Shown here: piece after piece, positions 17,280 through 27,812 of the stretch
How the letters are laid out: each line of letters opens with the position of its first letter
Numbering within the stretch: position 1 is the first letter of the stretch
DNA from: Neobacillus massiliamazoniensis
Lineage (GTDB): Bacteria; Bacillota; Bacilli; Bacillales; Cytobacillaceae
Reading direction: 5' to 3'
Length of the DNA: 64,000 nt
NCBI RefSeq assembly: GCF_001048695.1
Contig: NZ_CVRB01000001.1
Location: 248,001 to 312,000, forward strand
Position numbers and translations under genes: made by a program
Notes under the pieces: generated by a model
What the model was told of the DNA's origin: nothing
Database searches by the model: none
What the model saw: the letters and a program-made list of their open reading frames with translations, nothing else

Positions 17280-17782
17280 TCACATTGTCGTCCTCGTCGC
17301 TACTGTAGCGTTTACATTACACATCAATTCTAAACTATTACCATCCGGATCATTAAAGTAGACTGAAGCATTTCCTTGATTGGGTCTTACAAAAGGCTCA
17401 ATTGATGTTCTGCCTCCAAATGGTACTGCTTTAACTTGTATGGATACAAGCCATTTCATTTTTAAATCTTGATAAGTTACTCGAAAAGCAATATGCCTTA
17501 AAGATGGGTAGTATGGAGTTTGGTACTCCCTTCCTTCAACCATTGAATAGAATGAACCAAGAAATCCAATTCTACTTCAAAAGCAAAGTGTCTTTTTTCG
17601 ATTTCACTTGAAACCTGAACCTGCCATAACCCTAACATTTGATAGCCTGGTTCCCCAATCCAAAAGAAGGCATTTTTTTCAGTTGCATGCCTCAATATGA
17701 GCTCTAATTTTTATTGATAAAAGTTGATTGCAGCATTTAAATTCTTCACTTGCAAGTGAGTTTCGTATATTTTTTTAATCAT
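17280..17782 (-). pseudogene. VOC (glyoxalase-fold) protein, broken
   Basis: From ATG 17782 the frame gives KKIYETHLQVKNLNAAINFYQ, then an in-frame TAA (17711-17713), then LRHATEKNAFFWIGEPGYQM up to about 17540. There it shifts frame and continues with LRHIAFRV and VYFNDPDGNSLELMC. These are the start, middle and metal-binding end of one VOC domain of about 140 residues. A stop plus a frameshift make it inactive. Confidence 0.75.
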
Positions 17783-17896
17783 TATAGATGATCATCCTCT
17801 TTCTAAAAATTACTTAACAATATTGATATTAATATAAATATCCATTTAATATTTTTAAAAAGTCTTGTTCAATTAAATGGCCCTTAACCTAAAGAA

Positions 17897-17976
17897 AGAG
17901 CACAATTCTTAATACAGAATTGCGCCCGATCGTAATATAAGTTTAGCCAGTTTTTACTGGTTGAACTTTTTTTATT
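17897..17976. terminator. Two back-to-back hairpins
   Basis: One hairpin (GCACAATTCT / AGAATTGCGC, T-rich on the minus strand) at 17897-17926 and one (AAGTTTAGCCAGT / ACTGGTTGAACTT with T-run on the plus strand) at 17938-17976. They insulate the IS110 element from the left. Confidence 0.55.
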
Positions 17977-17984
17977 TGGTTTTA

Positions 17985-18160
17985 TTATAGCGGTAGTCGG
18001 AGTAGAACGTAGCGCCCGTGGGACTCGATCCCGTCCGCAAAACTGTTCACTCCCTACTTGTATAAGCATGTTTCAGGCTGGTTGGGACAATGATCCCGTT
18101 TAACAAGCGAACCTATGACAGTACAAGCAGCTCTAGGGACAACCGACTAATATTAATTTC
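17985..18160 (+). ncRNA. Candidate bridge RNA of the IS110 element
   Basis: IS110-family elements carry a structured non-coding RNA next to the transposase that guides target and donor choice. Here about 175 bases between a terminator and the transposase ribosome site hold several GGGAC/GTCCC-type pairs (GGGACTCGATCCCGTCC, GGGACAATGATCCCG, AGGGACAACC) and no reading frame. Position 5' of the gene fits the IS110 rather than the IS1111 group. The exact ends of the RNA and of the element are not determined. Confidence 0.45.
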
Positions 18161-18176
18161 TAAGGAGGAGATGATG

Positions 18177-19415
18177 ATGAATCCATTAGTAGGTCTGGAT
18201 GTTTCTAAAGGGGAAAGTCAGGTACAAGCATTCTTGGATAAGGGACAACCTTTTCGTAAAAGTTTTAGTGTAAAACATACAGTGGAGGGCTTTGAGAATT
18301 TATTAGGATTCTTAAAAGAGATTGAAAGAGTAGCTGATGGTAATCAACCTTCGGTTATCTTAGAATCAACAGGACATTACCACTCTCCTGTTATTCAATT
18401 TTTGGAGGAACAGCAATATGTGTATATTATTGTGAATCCCCTTATCTCTCATCGAGCAAGGAGTGCAAGTTTAAGAAAGGTAAAAACAGACGCTGTCGAT
18501 GCCTATCTTCTTTGCGAACTATACTACAAAGAAGAAGTTGAGCCGTATAAAAAAAGAGGTATTCAGCTCTTAAACCTTCGTAATCTTACAAGGCAACAAG
18601 AGACAATTTCAGGTATCTCTGCACAAACCAAGGTACAGCTTCAAACAGTGCTAGATCAAATATTCCCTGAATATAGAGGTGTCTTTGGTAATTTATATTC
18701 AAAAGTGTCTTTACAGACTCTTTCCTTATTTCCTACTTCTGAACATGTACTAAATACTACCGAATCCGTATTAACTGACAAGATTGTATCGTTATGTACA
18801 AGACGTTCAGAAAAGTGGGCAAAAGAAAAAGCACAAAAGCTTATTGAGGCTGCAGTAAGAAATCCATTTCAAAACAATTTGTATGAAAGCCATATTTTTA
18901 ACCTAAAAATGTTTATTACCATTATTCTTCAATATCAAGAGCATCTATCACAACTAGAAACTGAAATAGATGCCCTCGCTAAAGAAATTGAAGAATATAA
19001 GATTATCCAGTCTATCCCTGGTATCGGAGAAAAGATTGCGGCAACAATCATTTCCGAAATTGGAGAAATAGATCGGTTTAATCATCCTAAAAAGTTAGTT
19101 GCCTTTGCAGGAATAGATCCTAGTGTTTACTCTTCTGGAAGGTTTACAGCGACCAACAATCGCATAACGAAAAGAGGATCTAGAAGGTTAAGGCAAGCAT
19201 TATATATGGCTGTGTACTGTGGAATTCGAGATGCCCGTAAACAAAAGACGAACGATACCGTTATACCTCGAAACAAAAAATTAAGAGAGTTTTACGATAA
19301 AAAACGCGATGAAGGTAAACCTTATAGAGTAGCGATAATTGCTTGTGTTAATAAGCTTTTACACTTGATTTATGCACTATTAAAGAACAAAACTGCTTTC
19401 CAAGAGTTGGCTTAA
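18177..19415 (+). CDS. IS110-family transposase (DEDD recombinase)
   Basis: 412 residues from ATG 18177, six bases after AAGGAGGAG; two earlier ATG codons are too close to that site. The N-terminal DEDD/RuvC-like domain has the first Asp in GLDVSKGESQV, Glu in ILESTGHYH, and the KVKTDAVDAYLL pair. The C-terminal Transposase_20 domain has IQSIPGIGEKIAATIISEIG (helix-hairpin-helix) and the catalytic Ser region YSSGRFTATNNRITKRGSRR. It is full length and uninterrupted, so probably active. It recombines through a circular form, guided by a bridge RNA. Confidence 0.9.
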   Translation: MNPLVGLDVSKGESQVQAFLDKGQPFRKSFSVKHTVEGFENLLGFLKEIERVADGNQPSVILESTGHYHSPVIQFLEEQQYVYIIVNPLISHRARSASLRKVKTDAVDAYLLCELYYKEEVEPYKKRGIQLLNLRNLTRQQETISGISAQTKVQLQTVLDQIFPEYRGVFGNLYSKVSLQTLSLFPTSEHVLNTTESVLTDKIVSLCTRRSEKWAKEKAQKLIEAAVRNPFQNNLYESHIFNLKMFITIILQYQEHLSQLETEIDALAKEIEEYKIIQSIPGIGEKIAATIISEIGEIDRFNHPKKLVAFAGIDPSVYSSGRFTATNNRITKRGSRRLRQALYMAVYCGIRDARKQKTNDTVIPRNKKLREFYDKKRDEGKPYRVAIIACVNKLLHLIYALLKNKTAFQELA

Positions 19416-19712
19416 AAACTATATTTAACAACATAAAACAAAACCTTCCAATAATGAAAATCAGGAAGGTTATTAGGCATTCTCATTTTTAGTATATCAT
19501 CTAATTTTTCATTTTTTTATTGAAAAATGTTGACAACTATTAGCTGGTTTTGTGGAAGAACATTGCTTAAATATTAATGTCCAAGTAGCATCAGTCAAAA
19601 TTTTATCTTCCTTCTACCGATCCAAATAAATTAATTTTTATAATCCCAATTATTTTTATATACATCCTTTATCTTAGTCGGTGTCCCCACTATAAAAACT
19701 ATCCGTCCTATT

Positions 19713-21143
19713 TTAGAATGGACCATAACCGATAAGATGAGCAATTATAACCGCTATTAAACCGATTGCGTATTCAATTAGAATCAAAGGGAGAATCCAC
19801 TTTGCCCACTTTGTCCAGGAAATTCCTGCAATTGCCAACCCAGCCATTAGCGTACCACCTGTAGGAAAAATAATATTTCCAATACCATCCGCGAATGAAA
19901 AGGATAATACTGCTGTTTGGCGTGTAATGTGTAATAAATCTGAAAGCGGTGCCATAATAGGCATTGTCAACATCGCATGACCACTACCTGATGCTAAAAT
20001 GAAATGAATAGCCGCTTGGAAGTTGTACATTCCGACAACACTTAAAAAAGCAGGAATATGTTTCATTCCTTCCGATACTTGGTGAAGTAGGGGATCTATA
20101 ATATGTCCTTGATTCAATACGACCAGAATGGCGCGCGATACACCAATGATTAAAGCTCCGCTGACTAAAGATGCCGATCCCTGTGTAAAAGATTCTACGG
20201 TATCTTCAATAGATATCTTGCCAAGGATTGCAATTATTATAGTTAAGATAATAAATAAGGATGCAATTTCTGTTATATACCATTCATACTTAATAACACC
20301 GAATACAAGAATAACATAATTAATAAAAAATGCTGTTAATATCCATTTATGTCTTGTTGTTAACTCTACTTTCGATGTTAATAGGGTGTCTGATTTGTTT
20401 ATATTGAATTTTCCAAAAATTCCAGTTGGTGGATTTCTCTTTACTTTCATAGCATGACGATAGACAAATGTAACAGCAATAAGATACATGACTACGAATA
20501 AAACCAGGCGGAAACCCATCCCGGAATACATAGGAAGACCTGCTATTCCTTGTGCCATCCCCACTGTAAACGGATTCATAATTGCGGTTGTAAATCCGAC
20601 GGACGCCCCTACCAATACCATCGCAGTTCCTGTTATAGTATCAAATCCAAGTGCAAGAGCCATTGGAATAAACAGAGGTACATAAGCTAATGTTTCCTCA
20701 GCCATCCCCATTAATGATCCTCCAAGTGCAAAGAATAGCATTATAATAGGAATCATCAACTTTTCACGGTTAGCGAGTTTTTTTGCCATCGTTGAAACAA
20801 GAGCCTCAACCGTACCTGACGCCTTTAATACACCAAAAAATCCTCCGATAATAAGCACAAAAAAGATAATATTAGCCGCTTCTACCATCCCTGTAGGAAT
20901 AGCTTTTACCATATCAAAGAATCCAAGCGGCGCTGATGCAATCCATCTGAATGAATTTGGATTTACCGTTGTATGCCCATTTTTTTCAATATGTGCATAT
21001 TCTCCAGCTGGCATTATATGTGTAATAAAGGTTGCAATGACTAAAAAGACAAGTAACAGTGCAAATACGTTTATTTTCCATTCTCTTTTTTCCTTTTTTT
21101 CTCCTGACCCGACTGAAATTACTTTTTCTGACATTTGACTCAT
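19713..21143 (-). CDS. YfcC-family membrane transporter
   Basis: 476 residues with about 12 hydrophobic helices, in the DcuC/AbgT-like ion transporter superfamily. Family features: N-terminal INVFALLLVFLVIATFITHI followed by MPAGEY, the MGMAEETLAYVPLFIP loop, VGFTTAIMNPFTVGMAQ, and the second-half repeat DGIGNIIFPTGGTLMAGLAI. YfcC proteins are thought to import amino-acid or peptide-like anions; the substrate is not known. It is co-oriented with, and about 150 bp after, the C26 amidotransferase, behind one sigma-54 promoter, so the two likely import and cleave the same gamma-glutamyl compound (inference). Confidence 0.85.
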   Translation of the reverse strand: MSQMSEKVISVGSGEKKEKREWKINVFALLLVFLVIATFITHIMPAGEYAHIEKNGHTTVNPNSFRWIASAPLGFFDMVKAIPTGMVEAANIIFFVLIIGGFFGVLKASGTVEALVSTMAKKLANREKLMIPIIMLFFALGGSLMGMAEETLAYVPLFIPMALALGFDTITGTAMVLVGASVGFTTAIMNPFTVGMAQGIAGLPMYSGMGFRLVLFVVMYLIAVTFVYRHAMKVKRNPPTGIFGKFNINKSDTLLTSKVELTTRHKWILTAFFINYVILVFGVIKYEWYITEIASLFIILTIIIAILGKISIEDTVESFTQGSASLVSGALIIGVSRAILVVLNQGHIIDPLLHQVSEGMKHIPAFLSVVGMYNFQAAIHFILASGSGHAMLTMPIMAPLSDLLHITRQTAVLSFSFADGIGNIIFPTGGTLMAGLAIAGISWTKWAKWILPLILIEYAIGLIAVIIAHLIGYGPF

Positions 21144-21289
21144 ATACCGATCCCCTTTTCAAATAAATTTTTGGCAACTGATAGTCTGGTTACCTCAACT
21201 GCCGAGCGTACCAGACTGTCATATTACAAATAACTCTTTAAATCTTTAAGAGGTAACTGAATGCCATCGATTCGTTTACTTATAACACT

Positions 21290-22048
21290 CTAGGATCTAA
21301 CCACCTTTTTACTAATTTCATTCACAAAGTGGTTAAATAAACGCTGCTGTAGAACATCCCTTTCCGACATCATTTCTGGATGCCACTGGACAGCTGTTAC
21401 ATAATGATGAGCTTTGGATTCAATGGCCTCTATCACACCATCAAACGACCAAGCACTCACCTCAAAATCTCTTCCCAGCGTTTTCACTGCTTGATGATGA
21501 AAAGAATTAACCATTAAGGATTTTTGGCCAATAGCCTCATAAATTTTTCTCCCTTCAAGAAGATTTATGGAATGGGAGCCTTGCCATTTACGAAACTGTT
21601 CCCGAACATGGAAATGTTCAGGGCCCATCTCATGTTCTAAGTCTTGATAAAGAGACCCACCAGATGCAACATTCAACACCTGTAATCCTCGACAGATTCC
21701 TAGAATAGGAATATCTCTTTCTAAAGCCTGTCTTGCCAGGTTTAATTCAAAGGTATCTCGCTCTTCCTCTACAGTGCCTAAATACGCTTTGGGAATATCA
21801 CCGTAATGAAGTGGATTGATATCCGCGCCACCAGCCAATAACAATCCATCTAATTGGTTAAGCGTGGAATCGATTTGATCAGCTTCTTCGATTGGAAGTA
21901 GAACAACCGTTGCTCCCGCCCGTTGAAGTGAACGGATGTAGTCATAAGAAAAGATAGCCATATCTTGACCTGGTAGCCCCCGTAAGCCTTCCTTCCCTAT
22001 CTCGCTATGGTCAAGATAATACCCGGTAACGCCAATTAGTGGTTTCAT
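21290..22048 (-). CDS. Class-I glutamine amidotransferase-like hydrolase (peptidase C26, PuuD-like)
   Basis: 252 residues, full length for gamma-glutamyl-gamma-aminobutyrate hydrolases. The nucleophile Cys is in ILGICRGLQVLN, with the His in AVQWHPEMM and the following Glu completing the triad. LLLAGGADINPLHYG is the usual substrate loop. PuuD-type enzymes free glutamate from gamma-glutamyl amides in putrescine breakdown; other C26 members act on other gamma-glutamyl compounds. It is the first gene after a sigma-54 promoter (22201-22215), with the transporter gene downstream. A match to polyamine use is attractive beside speF-potE but unproven. Confidence 0.85.
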   Translation of the reverse strand: MKPLIGVTGYYLDHSEIGKEGLRGLPGQDMAIFSYDYIRSLQRAGATVVLLPIEEADQIDSTLNQLDGLLLAGGADINPLHYGDIPKAYLGTVEEERDTFELNLARQALERDIPILGICRGLQVLNVASGGSLYQDLEHEMGPEHFHVREQFRKWQGSHSINLLEGRKIYEAIGQKSLMVNSFHHQAVKTLGRDFEVSAWSFDGVIEAIESKAHHYVTAVQWHPEMMSERDVLQQRLFNHFVNEISKKVVRS

Positions 22049-22200
22049 TTCCTCTCACCTCATATGTTAAATGGTTTCGTTGTCTTTCTCTGTGTGATTT
22101 TATATTCTTATCCCCCTTTTTTCTAGAAAATGGTAAATAATCGAATGTGTGTTTTACTACTCTACTAATTTCATCATTTCTTTACACACTATTTATACAA

Positions 22201-22215
22201 GCAAATATCGTGCCA
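22201..22215 (-). promoter_or_regulatory. Sigma-54 (-24/-12) promoter
   Basis: On the minus strand TGGCAC-N5-TTGC, a complete match to the -24/-12 consensus, pointing to the amidotransferase gene 153 bp away. The divergent gene encodes a sigma-54 activator. Confidence 0.85.
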
Positions 22216-22298
22216 ACATTTAAATTCAAATGATTATTTCCATTGTTTTAAATATTTTGTTGTTTTACCAGTGCTTGCAATGTTGATATGTATTATAA

Positions 22299-22341
22299 TT
22301 GGTTATTAATTGGTTATATAATAACCAAATTGAATAACCAA
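22299..22341. promoter_or_regulatory. Enhancer with four TTGGTTAT half-sites
   Basis: Two TTGGTTAT words (22299, 22310) face two ATAACCAA words (22321, 22334) within 43 bp, about 90 bp upstream of the sigma-54 promoter. Position and symmetry fit an upstream activating sequence for the hexameric regulator encoded next door. It also covers that regulator's own promoter region, so autoregulation is likely. Confidence 0.7.
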
Positions 22342-22377
22342 CTTTAGACCAATTAAATTCAACTAAAGAGGTGTTCT

Positions 22378-24426
22378 ATGAACAAATTTGAAAACAACCA
22401 CATTGTATTGATTACCGTTTTAAAAGAAACACGAAAAGCCCTGCATCAACAACTAGCGGAGATGGTAAGTAATCTCATAGATATTGAAAGCTTTTCTGTA
22501 GAAGAAAGTATTCCAAAAGTATTTCATTCAACATTAATCGTTTTACCTAATAAATTTACTATAGAAACGGTCATAGACTTTATTGGGGAAAACTGCGAAG
22601 TAATAATAGCAAAACGAACATTAAATTATGAAAACGTGGATCAACTTTTATTTTTGCCAGAAGGAACACAAGCTTTATATGTGAATGATAATCCTGAAAC
22701 AGTATATGAATCGATTGAAACCATGCGTCAATTGGGGCTGAACCATATTGAATATATCCCATACTATCCCGGAAAAACTAATATACAAATGATCAATCTT
22801 GCAATCACACCTGGCGAACTTAAAATTATACCCAACTTTGTAGAAAAGGTGATTAATATTGGTCATAGACTAATAGATATTACTACGATCATGTCCATTC
22901 TGGAGCGATTCCATTTAATGGAGGAATACGGTAACCATGTTTCTGAGAGGTACTATCGAAAAATAGTAGATTTAACGAAGAATCTAGCTAAAGCTCATCG
23001 ACAACTTCACCAAGTTATTGATGGTGTTGGTGATGGGATACTAGCTATTGATAATAAAGGAAGGATCGTTGTTTTTAATGAAATCCTGGAAAATATGCTT
23101 AAAATAGAAAGCAAAAACGCCATTGGTCAACCTATTGATTCCATTATTGATAATATTGATTTGGTAACTTTTATCCTTTCAAATAGGCAACAAGAAAGCA
23201 GTATATTTGTTGTAAACGGCTTGGACGTGATAGTGGAACGTCTGCATATTAATGATCAATCGATTATTGTTACTTTTAGAAATGCCCTTAAGACCATTGG
23301 GATTGAACGTAAATTGAGAAAAGAATTTGTTAAAAAAGGATACGTAGCAAAATATAACTTTCATGATATCGTTGGGATTAGCTCCACCATCCAAGAAACG
23401 AAACAAATTGCCAAAAGGTTAGCTAAGACTGATTTAACTGTTTTAATTGAAGGTGAAAGTGGTACCGGAAAAGAGTTATTTGCTAGCGCTATTCATAATG
23501 CTTCTCTTCGAAATAGTGGCCCTTTTCTTGCCGTTAACTTTAGTGCTTTATCGGATGATTTAGTCGAGAGCGAACTGTTCGGTTATGAGGACGGAGCGTT
23601 TACCGGAGCAAAAAAGGGCGGAAAAATGGGCTTGTTTGAGCAAGCAAATGGTGGCACTATTTTTTTGGATGAGATTGGAGATATTAGTCTTAAACTTCAA
23701 GCACGACTACTTCGAGTATTGCAGGAAAAAGAAATCATGCGTGTTGGTGGAAGCCAAATTATCCCCATAGACGTTCGGATTATCGCAGCTACCAATAAGG
23801 ATCTACTGAAAATGATTCGAGAAAATGTGTTTAGAGAGGACTTATACCATAGGCTTAAGGTACTCTTTATACACCTTCCCGAATTAAGGGCTCGTCGACA
23901 TGACATTGAATTATTGGCTAAACATTTTGTTGCGCTATCGGACCGTAAGGTCAAAATTGAACAAGAATTAATTGAAGAACTTCAAGGGTATCCATGGTAT
24001 GGAAATGTAAGAGAACTAAAAAATACCATAGATTATATGCTTGCTGTTCGTACTGGAAACCAAATAACGAAGAATGATTTGCCTAATCAACATTATTTTC
24101 AAAAGTCTCCACAAAGGGAAACAAATAGTGACCCAATAGAGCGTATATCACCCTTTAATTCAGGTTCAATCGCTATCGATGAAGAATCACTTTTCATCCT
24201 TAACCTCATCATGAATTATGAAGAAAATGGAAAGGTAATCGGAAGAAGGATTATTTCTGAAAAGAGCCAAGAAGTCGAAATGAAATTAACTGAGGCACAG
24301 GTAAGGCACCGATTAAATTTTCTAAAAAGCCGGGGGTATTTGCAAACAAAAAGAGGCAGGGCAGGAATTAGTCTAACAAGAAAGGGTTGGGAGATTCTAA
24401 CCACAAACTTTGAACGTAACCTTTGA
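22378..24426 (+). CDS. Sigma-54-dependent transcriptional activator
   Basis: 682 residues. Residues 1-190 are a sensor region without a clear name; about 205-300 is a PAS-like domain ([21 protein letters not shown]); about 330-560 is the AAA+ domain with Walker A GESGTGKE, the sigma-54 contact loop GAFTGA, Walker [10 protein letters not shown] and the WYGNVREL end. The C-terminus is a winged helix ([20 protein letters not shown]), unlike the usual Fis-type helix-turn-helix. It stands divergent to the amidotransferase and transporter genes, which have a sigma-54 promoter and enhancer, so it most likely activates them in response to a metabolite. Confidence 0.9.
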   Translation: MNKFENNHIVLITVLKETRKALHQQLAEMVSNLIDIESFSVEESIPKVFHSTLIVLPNKFTIETVIDFIGENCEVIIAKRTLNYENVDQLLFLPEGTQALYVNDNPETVYESIETMRQLGLNHIEYIPYYPGKTNIQMINLAITPGELKIIPNFVEKVINIGHRLIDITTIMSILERFHLMEEYGNHVSERYYRKIVDLTKNLAKAHRQLHQVIDGVGDGILAIDNKGRIVVFNEILENMLKIESKNAIGQPIDSIIDNIDLVTFILSNRQQESSIFVVNGLDVIVERLHINDQSIIVTFRNALKTIGIERKLRKEFVKKGYVAKYNFHDIVGISSTIQETKQIAKRLAKTDLTVLIEGESGTGKELFASAIHNASLRNSGPFLAVNFSALSDDLVESELFGYEDGAFTGAKKGGKMGLFEQANGGTIFLDEIGDISLKLQARLLRVLQEKEIMRVGGSQIIPIDVRIIAATNKDLLKMIRENVFREDLYHRLKVLFIHLPELRARRHDIELLAKHFVALSDRKVKIEQELIEELQGYPWYGNVRELKNTIDYMLAVRTGNQITKNDLPNQHYFQKSPQRETNSDPIERISPFNSGSIAIDEESLFILNLIMNYEENGKVIGRRIISEKSQEVEMKLTEAQVRHRLNFLKSRGYLQTKRGRAGISLTRKGWEILTTNFERNL

Positions 24427-25090
24427 TCACTTTTCATCGGTGTAGGCCCAGTACCAGCGTTGCTGCAACCAGGGGCAAAGTAGACATAGCTAAAGCAACT
24501 TATAACGTACTAATAGCCATTTCGAATGTAACTTATTTTTCGTTAAGGAACATTCCATGTGATCTTAATACGGTTTAGTATTTAAGGGGAAACGAAAGTA
24601 ACATAGTATCTATTTTGTTACATTTGGATAAATCCCAAGTCGGAAAAAGAAAGGACGACTGCATGAAGCAATCGCCTTCCCTTCTGTAAATTTTCCAGTA
24701 ATCAAATAGAAAACGGTGGAACCATCAGATTATGGAATATCGTGTTTCCAATCTGCGGAAAACCAGCACCGTTGATCCCAAATACATTGACACGGCAAGG
24801 GCTTGGCGGAAAAAGGAATCGGCGCAAGAATGTCACACGCACTTCAAATACCGGTACTGGCGGCGTCCAAGGTGTTGGCGGGGATCAGTAAATGGTCACT
24901 GTACTTTGTGGCGGGATGGTAACTGTAAGTGGTGCTGCAGGGATTGGAGGAGGACAACTCTCCACCGGTGTAGTTATGGGATTGCAGCAGGTCGGGTCAG
25001 ATACTGAATAAAATAAGTACAGATGAGTTGATGTGATTCATTTTTTCTCTAACTTTTTGAAAGTTACATCATTTCACTGTCCCCGTCCCA
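24427..25090. other. Gene-free interval with coding scraps
   Basis: No intact gene. A frame near 24900-25010 reads GGMVTVSGAAGIGGGQLSTG and ends at TAA, which looks like the tail of a decayed metabolic gene, but I cannot name it. A 275-base open frame in 24732-25007 has odd composition and no ribosome site. Confidence 0.35.
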
Positions 25091-26053
25091 TCAACATTCT
25101 TTTCCAAAGTTATCAAGCAATGCACGCACTTCATCTGTTGATTTCGTGTTCATCAATTGATTTCTTAATTCACCTGCTCCACGGAATCCTTTGACATAAA
25201 TTTTGAAAAAGCGATGAAGCCCTGTGATTGAACGTGTCAGTGCTTCCGCATATTGATCTTGAAGATCAAGCTGTAGTCTTAAAAGATCAAGGTATTCTTT
25301 ACTGCTATGCTCTTTTGGCTCTTTTTCAAAAGCAAAAGGATTTTTAAAAATACCTCGCCCGATCATAACGCCATCAATACCATATTGTTCAGCAAGCTGC
25401 AGCCCAGTTTGACGGTCAGGAATGTCTCCATTGATTGTTAGTAGCGTATTTGGTGCGATACGGTCACGTAATTTTTTGATTTCCGGAATTAGCTCCCAAT
25501 GCGCATCTACTTCGCTCATTTCCTTTCTTGTACGTAAATGAATAGAAAGGTTCGCAATATCCTGTTTTAAAATATGCGTTAGCCACTCCTCCCACTCATT
25601 TACATCCTTATAGCCAAGTCGTGTTTTCACGCTGACAGGCAGTCCACCCGCTTTTGCTGCTTGAATAAGTTCTACCGCAACGTCTGGACGCAGAATAAGG
25701 CCACTACCTTTCCCTCTCGATGCCACATTCGGTACAGGGCAGCCCATATTAATATCGATGCCTTTAAATCCTAGCTCTGCCAGGCCAATACTCATTTGAC
25801 GGAAGTATTCGGGATTATCCCCCCAAATATGTGCCACCATTGGCTGTTCATCTTCTGTAAAAATCAAACGGCCACGCACACTTTTCATACCCTCTGGATG
25901 ACAATAGCTATCCGAGTTTGTAAACTCTGTGAAAAATACATCCGGTCGACCTGCTTCACTTACTACGTGACGAAAAACAACATCTGTCACATCTTCCATT
26001 GGTGCAAGTACAAAAAATGGTCGTGGTAAATCACGCCAAAAATTATCTATCAT
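25091..26053 (-). CDS. dus: tRNA-dihydrouridine synthase
   Basis: About 320 residues from ATG 26053 (GTG 26074 is an alternative). It is an FMN-dependent TIM barrel that reduces uridine in tRNA D-loops with NADPH. Family blocks: [10 protein letters not shown] at the start, [20 protein letters not shown] with the catalytic Cys, [23 protein letters not shown], and the FMN phosphate site [14 protein letters not shown]. The C-terminal helical domain is present. It stands alone, with no ribosomal or tRNA genes near. The subgroup is not decided; B. subtilis has two similar enzymes. Confidence 0.9.
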   Translation of the reverse strand: MIDNFWRDLPRPFFVLAPMEDVTDVVFRHVVSEAGRPDVFFTEFTNSDSYCHPEGMKSVRGRLIFTEDEQPMVAHIWGDNPEYFRQMSIGLAELGFKGIDINMGCPVPNVASRGKGSGLILRPDVAVELIQAAKAGGLPVSVKTRLGYKDVNEWEEWLTHILKQDIANLSIHLRTRKEMSEVDAHWELIPEIKKLRDRIAPNTLLTINGDIPDRQTGLQLAEQYGIDGVMIGRGIFKNPFAFEKEPKEHSSKEYLDLLRLQLDLQDQYAEALTRSITGLHRFFKIYVKGFRGAGELRNQLMNTKSTDEVRALLDNFGKEC

Positions 26054-26865
26054 TTCAAACTCAAATCCTCTCACTATGGATACAACTTCAAACTCTCAGT
26101 CAAAAAATATAAAGCCAAATGTTCCACTTCTTTTACACTTATATCATGCTTACTAACTTATTATCAAACACAAGTACATTTGGACATTTATAATTTGTGA
26201 AAAACTATTGTGAAAATCGTCAATGTTTATTTTAACTAAAATCGGTCCTGAATGGTATTTTTATAAACAAAAAAGCAGATGATATAGATTTTTTCTATAT
26301 CATCTGCTTTTCTATTATACCAATTCTAACCACGCGACCGCTTCACAATGTCTAGAGTGTATGTGGCAACACATGAGATGTTGGTGAGTTTTATTTTACA
26401 CTTAAAGAAAAATCTCTTGTAACTCCATGTTAGCACATAATTTTTTTCATTAGAAGTAATACTTCTACCAAGAATCTCCTGGATTGAAAATACAGTAAAT
26501 TATAGTAAGCTGGTACCTAGATACCCCATATATGATATAAGAATAATACGCATGAATTTTGTTTCAGAGCGTTTAGATTAGTTTTTATTGGTTTTATATG
26601 TATACAACATCTTCAAGTTTCATAAAGGTCTCCAATACTTTATCAGGGTCTTTCTGATTCCGCTCTAAACAATTAACTTACGGCTTCCAATTACTCACCA
26701 GTTCTTTCAGATCCTATCTACAACTTTTTTCAATGTTTTCCCCACTGTAATCCCTCTCCTTATTCAAAACTAACCTTCCTCATCATTCAGGTATATTTTA
26801 CCACAAACAACAAGCTACAAATATTAATACTTCTTTTACTGCTACGATAGTTTAAGTTATCATGA
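26054..26865. other. Gene-free interval with bidirectional terminator
   Basis: No gene seen. A long perfect hairpin at 26268-26313 (AAGCAGATGATATAGA and complement, T-runs on both strands) ends transcription. The remainder is AT-rich without clear signals. Confidence 0.5.
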
Positions 26866-27295
26866 ACGAAACTAGCTCCTTACTCGTAACACCGTAGGTT
26901 TATTTGGTTACACTGTTTACTGGAAAAAACAAACCAAATCAGAGCTACATTACGAAATGAGCTAGTTATTATGAAGGACCAAAAAATATGTAGAGTTAGA
27001 CGTTTCAAAAGAAAAGATTGCCGTTGCCATTGCAGATGAAGGTCGAGATGATCCAAGGTATTGGGGAATGATTCCTAACACAGTGGAATCAATTAGAAAG
27101 TTAGTAAAAAAGTTTGGAGAAAAGGATAATCTTCGAGTGTGTTATGAAACTGGACCAACTGGCTACGCTTTATATCGGCATTTTCTTAGTCTAGGAATTG
27201 AATGTGAAGTGATCGCACCATCTTTAATTCCAAAGAAACCAGGTGATCGAATTAAAACTGATCGTAGGGATTCGATTAATCTAGCATCCTGCTGA
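26866..27295 (+). pseudogene. IS110-family transposase remnant with 5' region
   Basis: From about 26971 a frame gives YVELDVSKEKIAVAIADEG, VCYETGPTGYALYRHFLS and IKTDRRDSINLA, the first third of an IS110 transposase of a different group from the element at 18.2 kb. The likely start ATG 26971 is out of frame by one base in an A-run, and the protein ends after about 100 residues. The 5' side has arms AACTAGCTC / GAGCTAGTT about 80 bp apart, perhaps the closing stem of its old bridge RNA. Confidence 0.75.
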
Positions 27296-27812
27296 TAGAA
27301 GAATCGTTTCTTTTATAAGAATAACCGATTATGTATGGATCACATAGGAAATCATAATATCTAAACTATATAACCTACCGATATTTATCACAGATATGTT
27401 GCTACCAAATGAGACAAAAACCCACTGTCAAAGAAAGCAAATACTTTTATATAAAAGGGGTCATTAATCAATCTGTCCTTTAAACTTCTCACTCAAGAAA
27501 TCCCCCATTATTTAATATTTTGTTAAATCATAGTAAATATGAGACACAAAAGTGTCCCTAAGATAGAACATAGGTTATTTCACATTAAATAGAGGAGGTA
27601 AAAGTAATAAATCAAACTTAAAAGTTGTATTAGTTACTGTCTGGCAGACTATAGTCAATGAGTTTCTAACAGATAGTCCTTTATGTGAAGGCAAAAACAG
27701 ATTCAATAAAAATCCAAGCCTTTATGAAAGGTATGTGAACTTACGATTTTACGTTTGTACCTTGGATATGAATAATTAACAGCTGGATTCCATAAAATTA
27801 ACCTGCAGTTTC
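27296..27812. other. Intergenic, no gene recognised
   Basis: A strong ribosome-site-like AGAGGAGGTAAAAG at 27591-27604 is followed by frames that close quickly, so it may mark a decayed gene. No RNA gene or terminator stands out. Confidence 0.3.

Larger units (their letters stand above)
17980..19480 (+). mobile_element. IS110-family insertion sequence, apparently intact
   Basis: Consists of the 5' structured region and transposase described here, ending soon after a small hairpin (AACCTTCC / GGAAGGTT, 19441-19475). IS110 elements lack clear terminal inverted repeats and target duplications, so the borders are approximate. Confidence 0.6.

Noticed and set aside
24732..25007. 91-codon frame rich in Trp, Arg and Cys
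   Set aside because: Composition is unlike a real protein (many W, R, C), there is no ribosome site, and a second frame over the same DNA looks more like decayed coding sequence.
27591..27780. Gene behind the strong AGAGGAGGT site
   Set aside because: Every frame closes within a few codons or lacks a start; treated as decayed.
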